Source: Vreelandella populi (GTDB taxonomy: Bacteria > Pseudomonadota > Gammaproteobacteria > Pseudomonadales > Halomonadaceae). Taken from it: DNA of 64,000 bases. Within the stretch, counting starts at the first letter, position 1; every line of letters begins with the position of its first letter. The notes under the pieces were generated by a model that saw only the letters and a list, made by a program, of their open reading frames with translations, ran no database searches and was not told where the DNA came from. The translations under genes and the position numbers were made by a program. The stretch covers positions 124,001 through 188,000 of the forward strand of contig NZ_RZHE01000006.1 in assembly GCF_003989825.1 (NCBI RefSeq). Reading direction: 5' to 3'. Of the stretch, positions 44,528-52,591 are shown one piece after another.

Positions 44528-46123
44528 CTATTGCGCCGCTTCAGTTCCACTTACTGCTCCAAACCCTTCTTGAAGCCAGCTACGCAGCTGGCTCATCCGG
44601 GCGGCTTTTTCTGGGTTTTCGAGAGTTGGCAGGGTACCGTCAACAAAACCATAGGCGTAAAAAGGCGCCAATAGCTCAGGGTCGCCACTGATAATATGCA
44701 CGGGTACCGTGGCACTGGCGCCATCGCCGGTGATCAGCGGCGCTGGTTGATGGTCGCCCAGCATGATTAGCAGTGTTTTATCGTCCACCACCCGTTCGGC
44801 CCAGCGTCCGGTTACCTCTACAGCGTAGTTGACCGACCAGGCGTAGTGATCGCGAATCCGCTCGATATCCTGCCAAAGCACTTCAGGCGGGTCACCGGCA
44901 TGCTCCCAAGGCGCGAAAATAGTGCCATCGCCGATGGTTTCCCAATCGTCGATCACCGGCAGGATAGGTGTCCAGGGGGCATGGCTTGAAATAAGCGCCA
45001 TCTGGATAAAGACGGGCGAATCGCCGAGCAGGTGGCGCTGTAAGTAGTCAAGCGTGAACTGGTCAGGCATGGTCACCCAGTTAAGCGGGGGGCCTGCGTA
45101 TTCAATATCCTCGGCTACCGCGATATCGTCAAACCCGTAGGCTTCGCCCTCCGGCCAGGCGAGGGTAATCGCCGGCATGACACTCAGCGTGCGCTGACCG
45201 GTCGCCTTGAAGTCATCAATCAGCGTGGAGCTTTGGGTACTCAGCATCAGCCGGTACCAGAGCTGATTGTCGATCCAGCGGCCGCTTAATAACGTGGCGT
45301 GGGCAAGCCACGACTGCCCCCCGCGGATGGGGGCCTCAAGAAGCCCTGAAACCACATGAAGACCGCGCTCTTCCAAACGACGCTCCATATCGGCAAGCGT
45401 AGGCCGCAATACATGGTTGTAACGTGGATCATCCAGCGCCGAAACACCGTAAGACTCCACAAACGTCAGCAGCACATTGCGCCCTTCAAGCCCCGGTAGT
45501 GCCCGGGTTTGAAGCGGTGCCGTTTCAAGCTGCTCGGCAAAGTACAGACGCGCCTGATGAGTGATGACGACCTGCTGCCACTGATAGCGCGTGGCTTCCA
45601 CCATCGGCAGCGCTGCCTGATACACGAAAGCTTTGCCAGTCAAGTGCACTACGGCCAGCGCTGAGGCCAGTACTGCAATCCCAAGCGCGATGCCGCCCTT
45701 CAAGTGATTCAGAGGTAAAGGGCTGGTTGGCAGCAGCAGGCGGACCAGCCCCCAAAAAATACCCAATAGCAACACGGTGCCTGCAAGCATCGCGCAAACG
45801 GCCCAAACTTGGCCTACATTACCTACGAGCAAATGAAAAATTGAGCGCACTAAAGGGGTGTCTAAATAAAGGTTTAGCGATCTTCCAAAGGCCATGTAGG
45901 TAGCGGCATTGCCCAAATTGGCAATGGTTGCCAAGGTAACCCAGCTTATCAGGGCGACTCCCAGCAAGCGGCGAGGCATGCCTTTGGGAAGCACTAGCAT
46001 AAGCGGCACTATGATCCATGCCTCCCATGCAATCAAAGGCTCGCCAATAGTGCCAAAGCGCCACCATAGGGGCGCTACAAGCAATACGTTGAGTGCTGAC
46101 GCACCTAAAAACAATCGCCACAT
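44528..46123 (-). CDS. Membrane sulfatase-fold enzyme (LtaS/OpgB-like phosphoglycerol transferase)
   Basis: A 531-residue protein with about five N-terminal transmembrane helices (to 175) and a large periplasmic sulfatase domain. Metal-binding positions: Glu in LTFVESYGVSA; nucleophile region GGQSWLAHATLLSGRW, where LtaS has Thr and this has Ser/Thr; IMLGDHQPAPLI carries the distal Asp-His. Enzymes of this fold transfer phosphoglycerol or phosphoethanolamine to glycans or lipid A. Divergent from opgG with 209 bases between, so modification of periplasmic glucans (the OpgB role) is a reasonable inference. GAGAGCG lies before the ATG. Confidence 0.8.
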   Translation of the reverse strand: MWRLFLGASALNVLLVAPLWWRFGTIGEPLIAWEAWIIVPLMLVLPKGMPRRLLGVALISWVTLATIANLGNAATYMAFGRSLNLYLDTPLVRSIFHLLVGNVGQVWAVCAMLAGTVLLLGIFWGLVRLLLPTSPLPLNHLKGGIALGIAVLASALAVVHLTGKAFVYQAALPMVEATRYQWQQVVITHQARLYFAEQLETAPLQTRALPGLEGRNVLLTFVESYGVSALDDPRYNHVLRPTLADMERRLEERGLHVVSGLLEAPIRGGQSWLAHATLLSGRWIDNQLWYRLMLSTQSSTLIDDFKATGQRTLSVMPAITLAWPEGEAYGFDDIAVAEDIEYAGPPLNWVTMPDQFTLDYLQRHLLGDSPVFIQMALISSHAPWTPILPVIDDWETIGDGTIFAPWEHAGDPPEVLWQDIERIRDHYAWSVNYAVEVTGRWAERVVDDKTLLIMLGDHQPAPLITGDGASATVPVHIISGDPELLAPFYAYGFVDGTLPTLENPEKAARMSQLRSWLQEGFGAVSGTEAAQ

Positions 46124-46252
46124 ATCGCTCTCATTGTTCCCGATGAATGGATCATCAATATGGTTATTGTGGGCTTACAAAACGATCATCTAAAAAAAGC
46201 GGTGTAATAACGGCCATATATTAAATACACAGTGTGCATTAAGTACTAAGCG

Positions 46253-46258
46253 TATAAT
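46253..46258 (+). promoter_or_regulatory. Candidate -10 element of opgG
   Basis: TATAAT in CGTATAATATT, 75 bases before the opgG start codon, in the 209-base divergent gap. A matching -35 at the right spacing is not clear. Confidence 0.35.
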
Positions 46259-46332
46259 ATTTGTTTAAAAAAACACGTCTGGATTGGCTTTTGCTCAATT
46301 ATGTTAGGCCTGCACTCGAAAGGAACTCGCCT

Positions 46333-47859
46333 ATGCGTTGTACGAATAATGGAAAATGGATGTTATTGCTCGGCTGTTTGCTGGCGCTGCCCGCCAGCGC
46401 TCAGGATGATGCACATTTCAATAGGGTCATTGAGCGTGCTCAGGCGCTCGCCAAAGAGGACTACCAAGCGCCCGAAGAGTCGCTTCCCCCGGCGCTAAAA
46501 GGCATCAGTTACGACACTTACCGGCAAATTCGCTTCGCCCCTGAACAGGCTTACTGGCGTGAGGAAAGCCCGTTCAATTTGCAGCTCTTTCATAGCGGCT
46601 TCTTATTTCAAACCCCCGTTACCCTCAATATCATTGATAACGGTGAGATTTCCCCCCTACCCTTTTCAACCGATGATTTTCAATACGATGACGATGCAAA
46701 GGCGCTTCTGGAGCACGATTTAAGCGGCAGCGGCCATGCGGGATTCCGGCTTCATTATCCTCTTAATAATAATGAGTATGCCGATGAGTTCGCGGTTTTT
46801 CTCGGCGCCAGCTATTTCCGTCTGGTGGGCAGGGATCAGATTTTTGGGCTATCAACCCGCGGGCTTGCCATCAATACGGCTTCGGCCGAGGGAGAAGAAT
46901 TTCCGGCCTTTCGCGAGTTCTGGCTCTACAAGCCTGACGAAAATGCCGATGAAATCACCCTGCTCGCCTTGTTGGACAGCCCATCGCTAAGCGGTGCCTA
47001 CCGCTTTACGCTGCGCCCAGGTGAGCAGACCGACGCTGAAGTGGAAGCCAAGCTCTTCGCACGTGATGATGTAGCCAAGCTAGGTACCGCCCCGTTGACC
47101 AGCATGTATGCCTTTGGCGAGGCAAGCCAAGCACACCAGGATGACTTTCGGCCTCAAGTACACGATTCCGACGGGCTATTAATGCATACCGGCGCTGATG
47201 AGTGGATATGGCGACCGCTGAGCAACCCCGAGCAAGTGCGCATTTCGAGCTTTTCCGATGATAACCCCAGCGGTTTTGGCTTAATGCAGCGTGAGCGTGA
47301 CTTTGACCGCTATCTGGATATGGAAGCGCAGTATCATCGCCGGCCGAGCCAATGGGCCGCACCCATTGAGCCTTGGGGCACGGGTCATGTCGAACTGGTG
47401 GAGATCCCCACGGCTGATGAAACCTTCGACAACATCGTGGCTTACTGGGTCGAGGATGAGCCGCTTAAGGCCGGAGAGTCACGTCATGTTCATTACCATA
47501 CCTACACATTAAATGATGAGTCTGAGCTGGAATCGCTGGGACGCGTAGTACGCACCCGTCACGGTGGGTTATGGGGGCCTGGCGAGTCAAATCCGGAGAA
47601 CCCACAGCGCCAGTTCATTGTCGATTTTCAGGGTGGAGCGCTGGACCGCATTGACCATGATGCACCGGTGACGCTGGATATCAGCGCCCAAACGGGCGAG
47701 ATACTCATCCCTCAGGTCACGTCACTTCCCGATAACACCTGGCGCGCCAGCTTTCGCATCCCCGCGAATGGCGAGCCGAGTGATATTCGCCTGCGTTTAA
47801 TACTGGACGGTCAGCCAATTAGTGAAACCTGGAACTATGTGTGGTACCCCGATGCCTAA
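46333..47859 (+). CDS. opgG: Periplasmic glucan biosynthesis protein OpgG (MdoG)
   Basis: A 508-residue periplasmic protein required for osmoregulated periplasmic glucan synthesis; homologues bind or branch the nascent beta-glucan. Signal peptide MRCTNNGKWMLLLGCLLALPASAQ; MdoG-domain blocks ISYDTYRQIRFAPEQAYWREESPFNLQLFHSGFLFQTPV, GRDQIFGLSTRGLAINTASAEGEEFPAFREFWL, and PSGFGLMQRERDFDRYLDMEAQYHRRPSQWAAP, all typical. Start at 46333 has AAGGAAC upstream; the frame is open to 46261 (TTG). Overlaps opgH by 8 bases. Confidence 0.94.
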   Translation: MRCTNNGKWMLLLGCLLALPASAQDDAHFNRVIERAQALAKEDYQAPEESLPPALKGISYDTYRQIRFAPEQAYWREESPFNLQLFHSGFLFQTPVTLNIIDNGEISPLPFSTDDFQYDDDAKALLEHDLSGSGHAGFRLHYPLNNNEYADEFAVFLGASYFRLVGRDQIFGLSTRGLAINTASAEGEEFPAFREFWLYKPDENADEITLLALLDSPSLSGAYRFTLRPGEQTDAEVEAKLFARDDVAKLGTAPLTSMYAFGEASQAHQDDFRPQVHDSDGLLMHTGADEWIWRPLSNPEQVRISSFSDDNPSGFGLMQRERDFDRYLDMEAQYHRRPSQWAAPIEPWGTGHVELVEIPTADETFDNIVAYWVEDEPLKAGESRHVHYHTYTLNDESELESLGRVVRTRHGGLWGPGESNPENPQRQFIVDFQGGALDRIDHDAPVTLDISAQTGEILIPQVTSLPDNTWRASFRIPANGEPSDIRLRLILDGQPISETWNYVWYPDA

Positions 47860-49831
47860 GTTTAACGAATTACCGCCTTCCATTCCGGGCCTGGCATTGC
47901 GCCGAGCACTTCTAGCCGTGTTAGTCATAAGTTCCAGCATTGCGGGCTGTGTGGCGATGTCCCACGTGATCTCCGGCCTGGGAATCAGCTGGCAGATCAT
48001 CATGCTGGTGCTGTTTGCGCTGACATTTACCTGGATCGCTCTGGCATTTTGGGGCGCCATCTGTGGTTTTGTCGTTTGCGCACTGCGCCTCGACCCATTG
48101 AGTCTGCGCAAGCAGGTATCGTTACTGACTGACGATTATCTACTGGTTAGCCGTACGGCCCTGATCATGCCGATTTATGCCGAACCGCCCATTCCCACCA
48201 TTGCGGGCCTTGAAGCCACCTGTCGTTCGCTTCTTGAGCAGGCCGAAGCCGTTCACCAACGCCTTGAGACGCCACTAAGCGAGCACTTCGAAGTATTTGT
48301 CCTGAGCGATACACAAGACCCTGACAAGGCCAAGGTAGAAGCCGCCCACGTGGCCGCCCTGCAGCAACGCCTCGCCGGACAACTTGCGGTTCACTACCGC
48401 CGCCGCGAGAACAATCTGGGCCGTAAGGCGGGCAATATTGCAGATTTCTGCTGTCGTTGGGGTCAGAATTACGATCACATGGTGGTGCTGGATGCCGATA
48501 GCCTGATGAGCGGCGCAACGCTGTTGAATCTGGTGCATCGCATGCAGCAACAACCGGAGGTCGGTTTGATACAAACCGTCCCGATCCCGGTGGGCCAGCG
48601 TACCCTGTTTGGCCTTTTTACCCAGTTCGCCTCGGCGCTTTATAGCCCTATGCTGGCCGCCGGGCAAAGCTTTTGGCAGGGCGATGCAGCCAACTATTGG
48701 GGGCATAATGCGATTATCCGCACGCGGGCCTTTATGGCTAGCGCAGGCTTACCCACGCTTTCCGGCAAGCCGCCCATGGGCGGGGAAATTCTTAGCCATG
48801 ACTTTGTCGAGGCCGCGCTGCTAAAACGCAGCGGCTGGCAGGTGCTGCTGGATACCACGGCTACCACGTCGGTTTCACTTCGCAATCCCTATGCCAGCGC
48901 ATCGCACAACAGTTTTGAAGCCATGCCAAGCAACATGCTCGACTTTGCCAAGCGTGACCGCCGCTGGTTGCAAGGCAATCTGCAGCATTTGCGCCTGCTG
49001 ACAGGCGCAGGCCTGCACCCCTTGAGTCGTCTGCACTTTTTATTCGGCGCATTTGCCTACTTGTCATCGCTGGTCTGGCTTGGGCTGCTGGTGTGCTCCA
49101 GCATTCTGGTGGGCTACCATGCAATTGATGAATCACCCACTCAAACGTTTTCGAAGTCATTACCGGTCGGGCTACTGGTTGTTACCCTAGGTATGCTGTT
49201 GGCGCCAAAATTCCTTGGCCTGCTGCTGGCCCTTGGGCAATCTCCTCATGCTTTCGGTGGTAGGTTAAAATTGCTGGCAAGCGCAGTGCTGGAGATCCTG
49301 TTTGCCGCGCTGATTGCGCCGCTGATGATGGCTTGGCATAGCCTGTTTATCATCAACGTGTTGCTGGGTCGCTCTGTTGAATGGCAAACCCAGCCTCGGG
49401 GCGAGCGCTCGTTACCCTGGAAGGAAGTATGGCAACATGCCGGCTGGATGACTCTGTGCGGCATTGGCTGGGCAGGCGCTGTGATGCTGTTTTCAACTTC
49501 AGCCTTTGGCTGGTTGACCCCTGCCTGGCTGGGCCTTGTAGCAGCGGTACCCATTATCAAGTATTCAAGCAGCAGCACCTGGGGCGGCGTTATCAATCGT
49601 CGTTTCGGGTTACTGCAAACGCCAAGCGACAGTTTGAGCCCTGCCCTGTTAAATGATTTTGCTGCTCTGATGGAGCGCGGTAGCTCAGGCCTGGACGCTA
49701 TAGAGGAAGGGGCCTTTACGCTTAATACACTACCGAGCGAGCTGGGCGGGGATATGCCCAGCCAATCGCTGAAACAGTTTTCCGGGCAGGCGCAGGCGCC
49801 AACGGCATCTTCGCTGAAGGAGCCTCATTGA
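47852..49831 (+). CDS. opgH: Glucan glucosyltransferase OpgH (MdoH), short form
   Basis: A 659-residue inner-membrane GT2 enzyme that polymerises beta-1,2-glucan from UDP-glucose. Catalytic motifs: TALIMPIYAEPP, VLDADSLMSG (DxD), GGEILSHDFVEAALLKRSGW (Asp of TED-like motif) and KRDRRWLQGNLQH (QxxRW equivalent), with transmembrane helices before residue 85 and at about 410-590. Compared with E. coli OpgH (847 residues) it lacks most of the cytoplasmic N-terminus, the part reported to bind FtsZ, and has a shorter C-terminus. It overlaps opgG and its stop overlaps the next start (TGATG). Confidence 0.93.
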   Translation: MPKFNELPPSIPGLALRRALLAVLVISSSIAGCVAMSHVISGLGISWQIIMLVLFALTFTWIALAFWGAICGFVVCALRLDPLSLRKQVSLLTDDYLLVSRTALIMPIYAEPPIPTIAGLEATCRSLLEQAEAVHQRLETPLSEHFEVFVLSDTQDPDKAKVEAAHVAALQQRLAGQLAVHYRRRENNLGRKAGNIADFCCRWGQNYDHMVVLDADSLMSGATLLNLVHRMQQQPEVGLIQTVPIPVGQRTLFGLFTQFASALYSPMLAAGQSFWQGDAANYWGHNAIIRTRAFMASAGLPTLSGKPPMGGEILSHDFVEAALLKRSGWQVLLDTTATTSVSLRNPYASASHNSFEAMPSNMLDFAKRDRRWLQGNLQHLRLLTGAGLHPLSRLHFLFGAFAYLSSLVWLGLLVCSSILVGYHAIDESPTQTFSKSLPVGLLVVTLGMLLAPKFLGLLLALGQSPHAFGGRLKLLASAVLEILFAALIAPLMMAWHSLFIINVLLGRSVEWQTQPRGERSLPWKEVWQHAGWMTLCGIGWAGAVMLFSTSAFGWLTPAWLGLVAAVPIIKYSSSSTWGGVINRRFGLLQTPSDSLSPALLNDFAALMERGSSGLDAIEEGAFTLNTLPSELGGDMPSQSLKQFSGQAQAPTASSLKEPH

Positions 49832-50613
49832 TGCTCCACCATTTATTGAACTGGCTGGACAGCACTGGTGGGCTGGCCCGTTCAATGCTGGTGTATTGGC
49901 GACCTGGCAGGCAGAAAAGCCTGCAGCGCCTCTATCAACCTTTCATCCAGCCAGGCGATATCGCGTTTGATATTGGCGCCCATCTGGGGGATCGCAGTGC
50001 AGCGTTTCATGCACTCGGTGCTCGGGTTATCGCCTTGGAGCCTCAGCCCGAACTTGCCAAGTGGTTTCAGCGTATTGTCAGGCACCCGACCGTCACGCTG
50101 TTACCGTTAGCTGCAGGACCTGAGCCCGGCTTTGCCGATATTGCCATCAGTTCCCGCCACCCGACGCTTTCCACCCTGGCACTTGGCTGGCGGGAGCAGA
50201 TTGGTGAGCGTAACGAAAGCTTTCGTCAGGTGCGCTGGGAACAACAATTGCGTGTGCCCGTTACCACGCTCGATCAATTGATCGAGCAGTATGGTGAACC
50301 CAGCTTTATCAAGATTGACGTTGAAGGTTTTGAAGCCGACGTGCTGGCGGGCCTGAGCCAACCGGTGGCGGCACTTTCGGTGGAGTTTGTGGCAGGTGCG
50401 CTTGACGTGGGCCGCGCCTGCGTTGCCCGACTAGAGACGCTGGGGGATTACCGCTTTAACGCTATCGCCGGTGAACAGCGCCACTTTCACTGGCCCACCT
50501 GGCAAACGCCAGAAACCATTATTAACTGGTTTTCCGCCCAGGCCGATGGCCTGGCGTCGGGCGATTTGTATGCCTGCCGTGTCGATCATCCGGTGGTCGG
50601 CCGCTGTGATTAA
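49831..50613 (+). CDS. FkbM-family methyltransferase
   Basis: A 260-residue class I methyltransferase. Motif I AFDIGAHLGDRSAAFHALGARVIALEP, acidic block, and FIKIDVEGFEADVLAGL, all standard FkbM. It shares one base with the opgH stop (TGATG), so it is translationally coupled to the glucan genes. I infer O-methylation of a sugar, possibly of the periplasmic glucan. FkbM domains otherwise methylate polyketides and O-antigen sugars. Confidence 0.88.
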   Translation: MLHHLLNWLDSTGGLARSMLVYWRPGRQKSLQRLYQPFIQPGDIAFDIGAHLGDRSAAFHALGARVIALEPQPELAKWFQRIVRHPTVTLLPLAAGPEPGFADIAISSRHPTLSTLALGWREQIGERNESFRQVRWEQQLRVPVTTLDQLIEQYGEPSFIKIDVEGFEADVLAGLSQPVAALSVEFVAGALDVGRACVARLETLGDYRFNAIAGEQRHFHWPTWQTPETIINWFSAQADGLASGDLYACRVDHPVVGRCD

Positions 50614-50674
50614 GAACCACTAAGCTCATACAAAGAACCAAGCCCAACACTCCGCTTTCAAGAGCTGACAACCT

Positions 50675-51445
50675 ATGATTTACGATTGGCAAACGCTGAC
50701 GGTTCCCACGCTTTCCACTATTGCAAAGCGCGACCCGGTTGCCGTACTGGTACTGGGCGCCATTGAGCAACATGGCACGCACCTGCCGTTGGGTACTGAC
50801 CTGATCATTGGTGAAGGGCTGGCGGCTGCCATGCGTGAACATCTTGACCCGGCGTTGGACGTCATTTTCCTGCCCACGATTGCAGTAGGTGCCAGCGACG
50901 AGCACACAAGCTTTCCTGGCACGCTTAGCCTGCCCGCAACGCTTGCCATCAGCACGCTTGAAGCCTATGGCGAAAGCATCGCGCGGGCAGGCATCAAACG
51001 ACTGGTACTGATCAATAGCCACGGTGGCAACAAGGCCATTATGGATCTGGCCGCCCTTACGCTACGCCAACGCTTTGATATGCGGGTAGTCAAAGCCACC
51101 TATACACGGCTGTCGGCTTTGGAAGGCGCTATCGCCGCTGAGGAGCTGCGCTATGGCCTGCACGGCGGGCTGCTCGAAACGGCCATGATGCAGTACCTGG
51201 CCCCTGCCACGGTAAATTTGGAGGGTTACCAGAGCGCCCCGTTGGGTACCCTACCCGATAACCAGCTGGTTGGCCCAGAAGGCTCAGCCACCTTTGCCTG
51301 GCTAGCCGAAGACCTGAGTCAGCACGGGGTAGCTGGCGACGCCCGCCAGGCAACCCCCGCTCTCGGCATGCGTCTGGTGCAGCATTACGCTACCCAGCTG
51401 GCAACCGTTGTTGCCGAAACCGCCAGGCTGCCAGCGCTCTCTTAA
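50675..51445 (+). CDS. Creatininase-family amidohydrolase
   Basis: A 256-residue metal-dependent amidohydrolase. Metal ligands Glu31, His33 and Asp42 (GAIEQHGTHLPLGTDLIIGEGL), His116 (LINSHGGNKAIM), Glu near 175 (HGGLLETAMMQYL). The family includes creatininase, the archaeal formamidopyrimidine deformylase ArfB and the mycofactocin peptidase MftE. Because GTP cyclohydrolase II, a RibD-type reductase and a pterin-synthase-like gene lie beside it, hydrolysis of a pyrimidine or pterin amide is more likely than creatinine. It converges with ribA 39 bases away. Confidence 0.88.
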   Translation: MIYDWQTLTVPTLSTIAKRDPVAVLVLGAIEQHGTHLPLGTDLIIGEGLAAAMREHLDPALDVIFLPTIAVGASDEHTSFPGTLSLPATLAISTLEAYGESIARAGIKRLVLINSHGGNKAIMDLAALTLRQRFDMRVVKATYTRLSALEGAIAAEELRYGLHGGLLETAMMQYLAPATVNLEGYQSAPLGTLPDNQLVGPEGSATFAWLAEDLSQHGVAGDARQATPALGMRLVQHYATQLATVVAETARLPALS

Positions 51446-51484
51446 CCATCATCATCGGCATGGTGTTCAAGAGCGCCTAATTCG

Positions 51485-52591
51485 TTAGCGGCTGCGGCTT
51501 TCCAGAACGTCGCCGAACAGGTGGCCAGCTCGGCTGGCCTTGGCGCTCAGGTAGCGATGATTCTGGTCGGTGACGCTCCCATAAAGCGCCTGACGCGATA
51601 CCACTTCAATCCCGCCTTCGCGTAGGGCAGAAATCTTCAGCGGGTTATTGGTCAGTAGCTGTACTTGGGAGATACCCAGCGCATTAAGCATATCCACAGC
51701 AACGGCGTACTGGCGCTCGTCATCACCAAAGCCCAGCACCTGGTCGGCGTCTACCGTGTCCAGCCCGCCATCCTGCAGCGTATAAGCACGTAACTTGTTG
51801 GCCAGGCCAATGCCGCGCCCCTCCTGAGCCAGATACAGCAACACGCCACCGCCCATGGCCTGAATATCCGCCACGGCATTGCGCAGCTGCTCGCCGCAGT
51901 CGCAGCGCAGGCTGCCAAACAGGTCACCGGTCAGGCAGGCTGAGTGCATGCGCAGGGGCACCGCGCCTTGCATGTTTTCAGTCTGGCCAATGACCACCGC
52001 CACATGCTCGCGAAGGCCGTCCGGTTCGCGAAAGAGTACAAAGCGGCTTTCCGCGGCATCCTCAAGCGGAATACGCGCTTCACTGACGCGCTTGAGCATT
52101 CCCGGCGCACCTGCCAAGCATTTTTCCGTCTCTTTTGCATCGATTTCCAGCAGCTTGCCTTTCGCTACATCCTGCGCCACCGCATCGCTTGCCTTCTCAC
52201 TAACCTCAGCGCATAGCGCAGCGGGAATCAGCAAGGCACGACGCATCAAGGTAAGCGCTCCTCGCTCGCCAGGGCCTGCAGGTTTCAGGCCGCTTAACAG
52301 CGAATGCGATGGTCGCCGCGTGGTCTGCACAACTGCCAACGCCTGTAAATCGCTTTCGCTAATGTGCTCAACCAACGGCAGGCAAGCCGCTTCAGCGGTG
52401 AGCGACATGCCCATGGCTTCCAGGCGATGACGGGTTAACACCAGTGAAGGGCGCGTGCCCGCAAGTCTGGCCAGCGTATCAACCGAGTCACTGCCTTCCA
52501 GTGCCTGTACCAGAAGACGCTGTTCGCTCGTTTTAAGCACCACCGGCAACCCTCGGCGAATATCGAAAATAGCGCGTTCAATGTGATACAT
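51485..52591 (-). CDS. ribA: GTP cyclohydrolase II with degenerate N-terminal domain
   Basis: A 368-residue protein. The C-terminal 195 residues are a complete GTP cyclohydrolase II: zinc Cys219, Cys230 and Cys232 (HSACLTGDLFGSLRCDCGEQ), EGRGIGLANKLRAY at 257-270 and TNNPLKI. It opens GTP to formate, pyrophosphate and 2,5-diamino-6-ribosylaminopyrimidinone 5'-phosphate. The N-terminal 165 residues resemble RibB in order (IERAIFDIRRGLPVVL) but the acidic metal motif RENEGD is absent, so DHBP synthase activity is not expected. This is probably a paralogue dedicated to the surrounding cluster. Divergent from the reductase gene by 97 bases. Confidence 0.9.
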   Translation of the reverse strand: MYHIERAIFDIRRGLPVVLKTSEQRLLVQALEGSDSVDTLARLAGTRPSLVLTRHRLEAMGMSLTAEAACLPLVEHISESDLQALAVVQTTRRPSHSLLSGLKPAGPGERGALTLMRRALLIPAALCAEVSEKASDAVAQDVAKGKLLEIDAKETEKCLAGAPGMLKRVSEARIPLEDAAESRFVLFREPDGLREHVAVVIGQTENMQGAVPLRMHSACLTGDLFGSLRCDCGEQLRNAVADIQAMGGGVLLYLAQEGRGIGLANKLRAYTLQDGGLDTVDADQVLGFGDDERQYAVAVDMLNALGISQVQLLTNNPLKISALREGGIEVVSRQALYGSVTDQNHRYLSAKASRAGHLFGDVLESRSR

